Position numbers and translations under genes: made by a program. The notes beneath the pieces are model-generated. The model had not been told where the DNA came from, did no database searches, and saw only the letters and a program-made list of their open reading frames with translations. A stretch of DNA of 64,000 bases from JBAZMA01 sp041649995 (lineage in GTDB: Bacteria > Omnitrophota > Gorgyraeia > Velamenicoccales > Velamenicoccaceae). Shown one piece after another: positions 56,268 to 63,336 of the stretch. Location of the stretch: positions 186,001-250,000 of the forward strand of contig JBAZMA010000001.1 in assembly GCA_041649995.1 (NCBI GenBank), in the 5' to 3' direction. Each line of letters opens with the position of its first letter. The stretch's first letter is position 1.

Positions 56268-56310
56268 TTCTGATTGTTGTTTCGGATTCAAGAGAGAGGA
56301 GGGGAGAAGG

Positions 56311-56502
56311 AATCACTCGTTTTCACTCGCTCAAACCTGAATGGGATGGTCCCGTGCGTAAACATCTTGAAAATCTTTATCTGCAGCCAGCTCCGGCAGT
56401 GCCTCCGCGGGCAGATTAACATTTTCAAGATACTATGGGATTGATTTCCCCGGTAGTGTAATCAAGAATCGCTCGTCTTCGCTCGCTCAAACCTGAATGG
56501 GA
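56311..56502. repeat. Imperfect direct repeats flanking a hairpin
   Basis: Two 36-37 bp copies sharing AATCnCTCGTnTTCnCTCGC then TCAAACCTGAATGGGATG start at 56311 and 56467. Between them ATCTTGAAAAT (56364-56374) pairs with ATTTTCAAGAT (56421-56431), and inner ATCTGC (56379-56384) with GCAGAT (56411-56416). The arrangement, a stem-loop between direct repeats, looks like a small inserted element. Confidence 0.7.
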
Positions 56503-56511
56503 TGAGGGTCT

Positions 56512-56765
56512 CATGCCCTCGCCATAAGCCAATTCTTCATTTTTAATGCTTAATTGTTTTTCGTCCTTCGTGTCTTCATCCCTCGATTTCTGATTTCTGA
56601 ATTCAGACGTCAGATTTCTGACATCCGATTTCGGTCTTCTGACTTCTGTCTTCTGTTTTTGCCATATGCCCTTCGCCACAAGCCCTAAGCCATCCGCCAT
56701 AAGCCAATTCTTCATTCTTAATTTTTAATTCTTAATTGTTTTTCTTCCCTCGGAAACCTTCTTTC
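56512..56765. repeat. Degenerate 7-nt periodic array C (longest)
   Basis: About 36 consecutive 7-mers can be read without a phase slip. Blocks: aagccaa, ttcttca, tttttaa, tgcttaa; then tcgtcct, tcgtgtc; then tctgatt, tctgaat, tcagacg, tcagatt, tctgaca, tccgatt, tcggtct, tctgact, tctgtct; then ttgccat, atgccct, tcgccac, aagccct, aagccat, ccgccat; then a second aagccaa, ttcttca, ttcttaa, tttttaa, ttcttaa, ttgtttt. It ends at the promoter of the next gene. Confidence 0.8.
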
Positions 56766-56790
56766 CAGACGACGCCCCGCCTGTTATAAT
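56762..56790 (+). promoter_or_regulatory. Promoter, start codon at predicted +1
   Basis: TTTCCA, 17 bp, TATAAT. The -10 ends 6 bases before the ATG at 56797, the same spacing as at 4714/4721. Confidence 0.65.
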
Positions 56791-56796
56791 GCCTTC

Positions 56797-58116
56797 ATGT
56801 CCGCGATTTCTTCTCAAAAAGAGCTTATTCTTGTTAATCCCTGTTCTTCCTACCGGTGGATCGACTGGATACAGAATACATTTACGGGCAATCCCCTTCC
56901 GCACGCTCTTTTGACCCTGGCAGGCCTGACCCCGCCGGATTACCGTATCCAATTCATCAACAAAAAATACTTCTGGTCTAAAAGGGATTTTCCCGCGGGT
57001 AAGCTTGTTGCCATCACATGCCTGACTTCCGCCGCCCTCCATGCCTACCGGCTGGCGGACCTGTTCCGCGCGGCGGGCTCCACGGTTGTTCTGGGCGGCC
57101 CTCATGTGACGGCCCTGCCGGATGAGGCTTTGCGGCACGCTGACAGCGTCATTATCGGCGAGGCGGAGTCCGTCTGGCCCGGCGTTTTGTCGGATTTTGA
57201 GGCCGGAATCCTCAAAAAAAGATACACAGGTGAGCCCCTGGACGATTTCTTTTCTCCTGTTTATAAATATTACCGCCGCCTTGACCCCGTTGTTTTGAAG
57301 AAAACCGGCCTGCATATCGACAGGGGTTGCAAGTATCATTGCGAATTCTGCGCCAGGATTTCCGAGAAGTGCCGATGGGTTAAAATGGAGCAGGTTTTGG
57401 AACTGGCCAGGCGGATCAAACAGGCCCCTTTGCCCTTTTTTATGAAAAAGGCCCACGTTGTTTTTCGCAGCGATAACATTTTTTCCAGTCCCAAATATGC
57501 CAAGGAACTTTTCCGCAGGCTCAAGGCCCTGGATATCACGTGGTCGGGCAATAGCTCGATGGATATCTGTTTTGATGAAGAGGCTTTGCGATTGGCCGCC
57601 GAGAGCGGCTGCCGTGGGTTTCTTATGGGTTTTGAAACGCTGCGCCCGGAGCAATTCCTTAAGACATCCCTGCCCCAGGTCAAAAGCAGCCGGGATTATC
57701 TGACCGCCGTAAAAAACCTGCACCGGCACAAAATCGGGGTCCTGGGGTCCTTCATCATGGGGTTTGATGAAGACAGGCCTTCTGATTTCTGGAGGCTTTT
57801 GTGGTTTTTGGTCCGTTCGCGCATGGGGCATTGCTATATCACCATGCTGACGCCTTTTCCGGGCTCAAAGCTGTTTGAAAGGCTGAAGGCGGAGAACCGC
57901 ATCTTTTCGTTTAACTGGACACGCTATAATTTTTTCACATGCGTTTTTAAACCCAGGCGGATGTCTGTTGTCTCTTTTTACCTTTTGTTCTATTTGACCC
58001 GCCTGGCGACCCTTGTTTTCTCTTTGCACAATATCATCATTTATCTCGTCTTATTATTTTCTTTCCGCCTGGCCTATGAATTCAGTTACGATTTCATGTA
58101 TCGGTTATTTCAATAG
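56797..58116 (+). CDS. B12-binding radical SAM protein with C-terminal membrane segments
   Basis: A 439-residue radical SAM enzyme. The N-terminal part (VVLGGPHVTALPDEALRHAD, VIIGEAESVW) is the cobalamin-binding-like domain seen in B12 radical SAM proteins. The cluster motif is RGCKYHCEFC. FLMGFETLRPEQF and VLGSFIMGFDEDRPSDFWRL complete the barrel. Two C-terminal hydrophobic stretches (MSVVSFYLLFYLTRLATLVF and IIIYLVLLFSFRLAYEF) suggest membrane attachment, as in enzymes on lipids or hopanoids; the substrate is unknown. It appears leaderless. Confidence 0.85.
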   Translation: MSAISSQKELILVNPCSSYRWIDWIQNTFTGNPLPHALLTLAGLTPPDYRIQFINKKYFWSKRDFPAGKLVAITCLTSAALHAYRLADLFRAAGSTVVLGGPHVTALPDEALRHADSVIIGEAESVWPGVLSDFEAGILKKRYTGEPLDDFFSPVYKYYRRLDPVVLKKTGLHIDRGCKYHCEFCARISEKCRWVKMEQVLELARRIKQAPLPFFMKKAHVVFRSDNIFSSPKYAKELFRRLKALDITWSGNSSMDICFDEEALRLAAESGCRGFLMGFETLRPEQFLKTSLPQVKSSRDYLTAVKNLHRHKIGVLGSFIMGFDEDRPSDFWRLLWFLVRSRMGHCYITMLTPFPGSKLFERLKAENRIFSFNWTRYNFFTCVFKPRRMSVVSFYLLFYLTRLATLVFSLHNIIIYLVLLFSFRLAYEFSYDFMYRLFQ

Positions 58117-58122
58117 AAAAGG

Positions 58123-58485
58123 ATGCCCATGCACGGTTACGACGCGATCCTCTGGAAGGTGAGCCGTTCCAAATTCCGGAGAGGATTTCATCTTCAGGCC
58201 GGCGATCTGACCTATGCCAGAAGGAAAGATCCCGGCGAGATCAGCCTCCACGCGCGGCAGTTCGTTCTGAAGCGTCTGGCGCCGGCTAAGCCCAAAAATG
58301 ACGGCAGGCAGACCCCTTTTCGCGGGCATCCTGTTTTTGTGGCCCAGCACGCCACGGCCACCTGCTGCCGAGGTTGTCTTGCCACGTGGCACAAGATCCC
58401 CAAAGGAAAAGAATTGACGCAAGGCCAGCAGGAATTTATTGTGGGCTTGATCATGGAGTGGATCAAAAGAGAAGTGGAAGACTAG
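58123..58485 (+). CDS. DUF4186 family protein
   Basis: A 120-residue DUF4186 protein. Features are FRRGFHLQAGDLTYARRKDP, GHPVFVAQHATATCCRGCLA and TWHKIPKGKELTQGQQEFIV. The CCRGC-x3-WHKI segment, with HPVFVAQHATA, looks like a metal site. Function unknown; members occur across bacteria. It starts 6 bases after the radical SAM stop. Confidence 0.85.
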   Translation: MPMHGYDAILWKVSRSKFRRGFHLQAGDLTYARRKDPGEISLHARQFVLKRLAPAKPKNDGRQTPFRGHPVFVAQHATATCCRGCLATWHKIPKGKELTQGQQEFIVGLIMEWIKREVED

Positions 58486-58523
58486 GGTCTTAGGGGGCAG
58501 GTTTTACCCACGTCCACTATTTT

Positions 58524-58557
58524 GAGGCCTGAGGCCTGAGAACCGTGGCCTGAAAAA
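58524..58557. repeat. Short heptad run before the macro-domain gene
   Basis: gaggcct, gaggcct, gagaacc, gtggcct, gaaaaaa: five 7-mers ending at the ATG of the next gene (58558). No ribosome site is otherwise visible there. Confidence 0.6.
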
Positions 58558-59067
58558 ATGATTATCATCAAACAAGGCGATATTACGGAAGAAAAACTGG
58601 ATGTGATCGTCAATGCCGCCAATACCAGGCTGGCAGGCGGAGGCGGGGTGGACGGGGCTATTCATCGCGCTGCCGGTCCTTCGGTAATGGATGAATGCCG
58701 TAAAATAGGAGGGTGTCAGACGGGAGAAGCCGTCATGACGAATGCCGGCCTGCTGCCTGCTAAAAAAATCATCCATACGGCGGGGCCTGTGTGGAGCGGA
58801 GGGAACAGGGGGGAAGCGGGGCTGCTGGAAAATTGTTACCGCAACAGTTTTCTTCTGGCCAAAAAAAACGGTTTAAAGAGCATCGCGTTTCCCGCCATCA
58901 GCGCCGGAGTTTACGGGTATCCGCTGCCGGAAGCGGCGCGGATCGCCTTGTCAGCAGGAAAAGAGTTTGAGAAAGACTTCGATGAGATCAGGTATATCTG
59001 TTTTTCAGAGGGGGTCCGCGAGGTTTATCAGAAGGTTTGGGATGATATCAGGGCTCGCGGCGCCTAG
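58558..59067 (+). CDS. Macro-domain protein (ADP-ribose / O-acetyl-ADP-ribose hydrolase)
   Basis: A 169-residue macrodomain of the YmdB/MacroD type. The ligand loop is LDVIVNAANTRLAGGGGVDG then AIHRAAGPSVMDECRK; later GEAVMTNAGLLPAKKIIHTA, SIAFPAISAGVYGYPLPEAA and the final strand-helix. It removes ADP-ribose marks or hydrolyses O-acetyl-ADP-ribose. There are no ADP-ribosyltransferase genes nearby. Confidence 0.95.
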   Translation: MIIIKQGDITEEKLDVIVNAANTRLAGGGGVDGAIHRAAGPSVMDECRKIGGCQTGEAVMTNAGLLPAKKIIHTAGPVWSGGNRGEAGLLENCYRNSFLLAKKNGLKSIAFPAISAGVYGYPLPEAARIALSAGKEFEKDFDEIRYICFSEGVREVYQKVWDDIRARGA

Positions 59068-59101
59068 TTTTCGGCGCAGGGCCCTTTATCCAGAAATTTA
59101 A

Positions 59102-60226
59102 CTATTTCCTGGGCGGCGCGGCGGCCGGCGCCGGGGATACCGAGGGTATTTTGAGGGCGTAAAGTTCCGCGTGTGTCTTTTCCATCCGTTGCTGATCGTT
59201 CATGATCCCCAGGACGGTTTCCGCGATTTTTTTAGGTCTGGCGTCGAACTGAATGAGTTCAGGCACGATCTTCTGTCCGGCCACCACGTTGACCAGCCCG
59301 ATGTGAGGGATGCGGACAAAAAGTTTGGCCATGATCCAGGTCATCAGGGAAACCTTGTAGACGATGACCATGGGCTTGTTGAGGATGGCTGTCTCCAGGG
59401 TCGCCGTGCCGGAGGCCACGACGGCAAAATCCGAGGCCGCGAGGCCGTTGTAAGTTTCGTCATCCAGCACTTTATAGGGGAAATCTATCTTGGCGCGTTC
59501 AAGAATGTCCTTGATGGTTTGCCTGGGGATGGTCGAGGCGCGGCAGATGAAGAACTGGGCGCGCGGCATTTTTTTGAAAATGATCTGGGCGGTTTCCAGC
59601 ATGACGGGCAGCAGCTGGGAGACTTCTCTGGGCCGTGAACCCGGCAAAAGCGCGATCGTGGCGCCGGTTTGTTTAAATCCTGTTTCCGCCAGGAACGTGT
59701 CTTTTGGTTTTTCGGCTTTGACCTGGTCTAAGAGAGGGTGGCCCACAAAGCGCACGTTGAAAGCGCCATCCGTGTAGAGGATTTCTTCGAATTTGAAGAG
59801 CACAAGCAGAAGGTCTATGTTTTTGCGGATGAAGCTGACGCGTTCCCGGCCCCAGGCCCACACCTGGGGGCTGATGAAGTAGATGACCTTGATGCCTCTT
59901 TTTTTGAGTTCCCCCGCCAGCCTCAGGTTGAATCCCGGATAATCGACCAGGATGGCGGCATCGGGCGCGTATTCTTCCGTTTTTTTGAGGAGATCAAAGA
60001 AAACCTCCCGGAATTTTCCGTAGTGCTTGAGGACTTCCACAAATCCCACAACCGCCAGCTCCGTAAGATCGTGCCAGATTTCCGCTCCGGCTTCCCTGAG
60101 CCTGGAGCCTCCCAGGCCAAAGGCGTGGATCTCGGGATTTATCCGCCGGATCTCTTTGAGGAGATTGGCGGCGTGAAGGTCGCCGGAAGCTTCGCCGGCG
60201 ACAATGAGGATCTTTTTGCGCGCCAT
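59102..60226 (-). CDS. lpxB: Lipid-A-disaccharide synthase
   Basis: A 374-residue GT19 glycosyltransferase joining lipid X and UDP-diacylglucosamine. Blocks are KKILIVAGEASGDLHAANLL, FGLGGSRLREAGAEIWHDL, VDYPGFNLRLAGELKKRGIK, YFISPQVWAWGRERVSFIRK, ALLPGSRPREVSQLLPVM and ASGTATLETAILNKPMVIVY. It is downstream of the Gfo/Idh gene, 10 bases after its stop, in the same minus-strand operon. The C-terminal APAAAPPRK tail is unstructured. Confidence 0.96.
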   Translation of the reverse strand: MARKKILIVAGEASGDLHAANLLKEIRRINPEIHAFGLGGSRLREAGAEIWHDLTELAVVGFVEVLKHYGKFREVFFDLLKKTEEYAPDAAILVDYPGFNLRLAGELKKRGIKVIYFISPQVWAWGRERVSFIRKNIDLLLVLFKFEEILYTDGAFNVRFVGHPLLDQVKAEKPKDTFLAETGFKQTGATIALLPGSRPREVSQLLPVMLETAQIIFKKMPRAQFFICRASTIPRQTIKDILERAKIDFPYKVLDDETYNGLAASDFAVVASGTATLETAILNKPMVIVYKVSLMTWIMAKLFVRIPHIGLVNVVAGQKIVPELIQFDARPKKIAETVLGIMNDQQRMEKTHAELYALKIPSVSPAPAAAPPRK

Positions 60227-60236
60227 ATCGTTTTTC

Positions 60237-61193
60237 CTAGCTGATTTTTCTAAGGATGCGTTCTGTGACGGCCTGGTGCTTGCGCAGGGCCTTTCTGATC
60301 CGGGTGGCGAGTTTCAGGGCTTCATAGGCTTCCACTCCGGAGACGACCGGTTTTCGGGCGTTGCGGACGCAAAGCGTAAAGGATTCGATCTCTTTTTTGA
60401 TGGGTTCTTCTTTTTCAATGGGGATGGCGGTTTTGGAGATGGCGCGCCCCTCTTTTTTATAGGCGAAGGCGGCCTGGGCCTGGTAATCCAGGGAGATATA
60501 GGTGTCTTTGAGAAAAATACGGATCTTGCGCATGACTTCATCGGAAATACGGGAGGCCGTGAGATTGGCAATGCAGCCGTTTTTGAAGTGGAGCCTGACA
60601 TTGGCGATGTCTTCGTAAGGCGTCAGCACATTGACACCCACAGCGTCGATGCGCGTGATCTCGGAGCGGATCAGACCCAGGATGATGTCGATGTCGTGGA
60701 TCATGAGGTCCAGGACCACGCCGATATCCAGCGAGCGGTTAGGGAACGGGCTGAGGCGGTGACATTCAATAAAGAGCGGATGATCGACGATTTTTTGCGC
60801 GGCGATGAACGCGGAATTGAAGCGTTCGACATGGCCGACCTGCAGGGTGAGATTTTTGCTTTTGGCCAAACGGGTCAGGCTCGCGGCATCGCGCAGGTTA
60901 TCCGTGACGGGTTTTTCGATCAGGACGTGCTTGCCCTGCAACAGGGCAAAGCGGCCGATTTCAAAATGGGTGTTCGTAGGCGTGGCAATGCTGACAATAT
61001 CGGCATCAGGGATGAGGGTTTTATAGTCTGAGGAGGCCTGCGTGCCCTGGTTTTGGGCAAGGAGCGAGGCCTTTTGGCTGTCAATATCGCAAACGCCGAT
61101 CAGTTTGATATGGGGGATTTCCGTGTAAACCCTGGCATGGATGCTTCCCAGACGTCCGGCGCCGATTACGGCTGCTTTGAGTTCTTTTGTCAT
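60237..61193 (-). CDS. Gfo/Idh/MocA-family oxidoreductase
   Basis: A 318-residue NAD(P)-dependent oxidoreductase: KAAVIGAGRLGSIHARVYTE (Rossmann), CDIDSQKASLLAQ, VSIATPTNTHFEIGRFALLQ, HVLIEKPVTDN (the EKP motif) and VGHVERFNSAF. Such a gene beside lpxB suggests a sugar-nucleotide step of lipid A, by analogy to GnnA that oxidises UDP-GlcNAc at C3 for 3-amino lipid A; no GnnB transaminase is in the window. The start at 61193 (MTKELKAAV) matches the family; a longer form from 61232 is possible. Confidence 0.82.
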   Translation of the reverse strand: MTKELKAAVIGAGRLGSIHARVYTEIPHIKLIGVCDIDSQKASLLAQNQGTQASSDYKTLIPDADIVSIATPTNTHFEIGRFALLQGKHVLIEKPVTDNLRDAASLTRLAKSKNLTLQVGHVERFNSAFIAAQKIVDHPLFIECHRLSPFPNRSLDIGVVLDLMIHDIDIILGLIRSEITRIDAVGVNVLTPYEDIANVRLHFKNGCIANLTASRISDEVMRKIRIFLKDTYISLDYQAQAAFAYKKEGRAISKTAIPIEKEEPIKKEIESFTLCVRNARKPVVSGVEAYEALKLATRIRKALRKHQAVTERILRKIS

Positions 61194-61256
61194 TGACAAG
61201 GGCCTGTTCGCGAGGCTTTCGGGGAATACCAATGTTCCCTAAGTTAAAGTCTCACA

Positions 61257-61285
61257 ATGATAACAAATAACTTGTGGGATGTCAA
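61257..61285 (-). promoter_or_regulatory. Promoter of the Gfo/Idh-lpxB operon
   Basis: On the minus strand TTGACA (61285-61280), 17 bp, TATCAT (61262-61257); predicted +1 near 61250. It overlaps the msbA promoter. Confidence 0.78.
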
Positions 61286-61300
61286 TAAGTGTGATAATAT
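61272..61300 (+). promoter_or_regulatory. Likely msbA promoter
   Basis: TTGTGG, 17 bp, TAATAT; predicted +1 near 61307, leaving about 90 bases before the GTG at 61397. It interleaves with the minus-strand promoter, so the two should compete for polymerase. Confidence 0.5.
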
Positions 61301-61396
61301 AAAAAACCTCTTATTCAAAAAGAAGGAAGTTCTTTCCATGCTGCGGTCTCCGAAGGCCTCCGGATGTTCGTAAGAACTTACCAATAAAGGAGTTTT

Positions 61397-63208
61397 GTGC
61401 GATTAAATAAGCCTGTTTGGCTCAAGGATTATGTCGATCTTTTCCAGTTCACCAAGCCTTATGCCGGGCTGTTGAGCTGGGCTGTTGTCTGTATGCTTGT
61501 CTCCACTATTTTTGACGGCGTATCCATGGGCATGATCGTGCCTTTCGCGGACAAAATCCTTTCCAACAACAAAATCGTCGTCCCTGTGGATCTGCCGGAT
61601 TCCATTGAGCGTTTTATCGGCCATATCAACGGCATGTCTCAGTTGCAGCTGCTTTATATGATGTCGGGGTTCGTCGTTGTCCTGTTCCTTCTCAAAGGGC
61701 TTTTTACCTATCTGCAGTCCATGCTGATGTCGGATATCGGGCAGAGAGTGATGCGCGATATCCGTCGCAGGCTCTACGAAAAATTCCAGTCCCTGGACCT
61801 GGAGTATTTTACGCGCAAGCGGTCGGGGGAAATGATTTCCCGCATTACCAATGACGTGGCCTGCGTGGAAAATGCCGTGTCTTACGGGTTCACGGATCTG
61901 GTGTATCAGACCCTGCAGATCGTGTTATTTTCCGCCATTGTGCTTGTCATTTACTGGAAACTGGCGATTGTGGCGATCCTCATGGTCCCGTTTATCTCGA
62001 TCCCTATCGTTATGGTCGGCAGGAAGCTCCGCAAGATCAGCCGCTCTACGCAGGAAAAGGTCGCCGACATCAATTCTTTGCTTGTGGAGACGATTTCAGG
62101 CGTCAGGATTGTGCGCGCGTTCGGGGCGGAAGCCTATGAAGTCGGAAAATTCGGCCGTCAGAACCAGGATTATTACAAGTTGAGCATGAAGTCCATCCGC
62201 AGAACCCTGGCCCTGGGTCCCGCGACCGAGGTCATCGGCGTTTTCGGAGGAGTGTTCATCCTTCTTTATGTCGGCCGCCAGGTCATTTCCGGAGTTTTGT
62301 CCTTCGGCGTCTTCGGCCTGTTTTTGGGTTCGGTCATGATGATGATCAGGCCCTTCAAAAAGCTCGGCGGCGTCAATTCCATCATGCAAAAGGCCTTTGC
62401 CGCTTCGACCAGAATTTATGAAATCCTGGAGATTGAACCCAGGATCAAGGCGGATCCAGCCGCCTGGGAAATCCGGGAGGTCCGGGACCAGATCGAGCTG
62501 CGCGACGTCTGGTTCCGCTACGAAGAGGCGGAGATCCTCAAAGGCGTGAGCCTGAGGTGCCGTAAGGGCGATATCGTGGCTTTGGTCGGGCCCAGCGGCG
62601 CCGGCAAAAGCACGCTGGTGGACCTGATCCCGCGTTTTTACGATCCACAGAAGGGCGCGGTCCTGATCGATGGCAGGGACATCCGGACGCTGAACGTTAA
62701 ATCCCTGCGAGGGCTTATCGGCATGGTCAATCAGGAAACCATTCTTTTTAACGATACCGTCAGGGATAATATCGCTTACGGCAAGAGGGATGCCAGTCAC
62801 GATGAGATTGTGGAGGCGGCCAAAAAGGCCTTTGCCCACGAATTCATCATGAACCTGCCGCAGGGGTATGAAACATATATTGGAGACAGGGGGGTCAAAT
62901 TGTCTGGAGGGGAACGGCAGAGGCTGGCGATCGCCCGCGCTATCCTTAAAAATCCTCCTATTTTGATCCTGGATGAAGCGACATCGCAGCTGGATTCCCA
63001 GAATGAACGCCTTGTTCAGGGCGCTCTGGACGCCCTGATGCAGGGCCGGACCGTTTTTGTTATCGCCCACAGGCTTTCCACGGTCAAGAACGCCACCAGG
63101 ATCGTGGTGATAAACGAGGGAAGGATCAGCGAAGAAGGCCGGCACGAAGAGCTTTTGGGCACAGGCGGTATTTACAAACGCCTCTACGACATCCAGTTTC
63201 AGGCCTGA
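61397..63208 (+). CDS. msbA: Lipid A export ABC transporter MsbA-like
   Basis: A 603-residue half-transporter: six transmembrane helices (about 25-310) fused to an ATPase with Walker A GPSGAGKSTLVDLIP, Q-loop VNQETILFNDTV, signature LSGGERQRLAIARAI, Walker B ILILDEATSQLDS and switch FVIAHRLST. It flips core-lipid A across the inner membrane; opposite lpxB, that assignment is favoured over a drug exporter. The GTG start follows AAAGGAG. Confidence 0.9.
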   Translation: MRLNKPVWLKDYVDLFQFTKPYAGLLSWAVVCMLVSTIFDGVSMGMIVPFADKILSNNKIVVPVDLPDSIERFIGHINGMSQLQLLYMMSGFVVVLFLLKGLFTYLQSMLMSDIGQRVMRDIRRRLYEKFQSLDLEYFTRKRSGEMISRITNDVACVENAVSYGFTDLVYQTLQIVLFSAIVLVIYWKLAIVAILMVPFISIPIVMVGRKLRKISRSTQEKVADINSLLVETISGVRIVRAFGAEAYEVGKFGRQNQDYYKLSMKSIRRTLALGPATEVIGVFGGVFILLYVGRQVISGVLSFGVFGLFLGSVMMMIRPFKKLGGVNSIMQKAFAASTRIYEILEIEPRIKADPAAWEIREVRDQIELRDVWFRYEEAEILKGVSLRCRKGDIVALVGPSGAGKSTLVDLIPRFYDPQKGAVLIDGRDIRTLNVKSLRGLIGMVNQETILFNDTVRDNIAYGKRDASHDEIVEAAKKAFAHEFIMNLPQGYETYIGDRGVKLSGGERQRLAIARAILKNPPILILDEATSQLDSQNERLVQGALDALMQGRTVFVIAHRLSTVKNATRIVVINEGRISEEGRHEELLGTGGIYKRLYDIQFQA

Positions 63209-63229
63209 CATATTCCCGCAAAATTCTGT

Positions 63230-63257
63230 TTGAAAACAAGACGGCTTATGTTATATT
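63230..63257 (+). promoter_or_regulatory. Likely rpsB promoter
   Basis: TTGAAA, 16 bp, TATATT; predicted +1 near 63264 with a leader of about 73 bases, long enough for S2 autoregulation. Confidence 0.55.
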
Positions 63258-63336
63258 ATGTCAGTTTAAGCTAGGGTTAAATTAAGGCTCATTGCGTCCA
63301 AGAGAAACACTTTAGGAATGAAAGGAGAACCAAACT

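Noticed and set aside
58024..58116. A frame break at the end of the radical SAM gene because of its hydrophobic tail
   Set aside because: The frame is continuous, composition is even and hydrophobic tails occur in lipid-acting members of the family.
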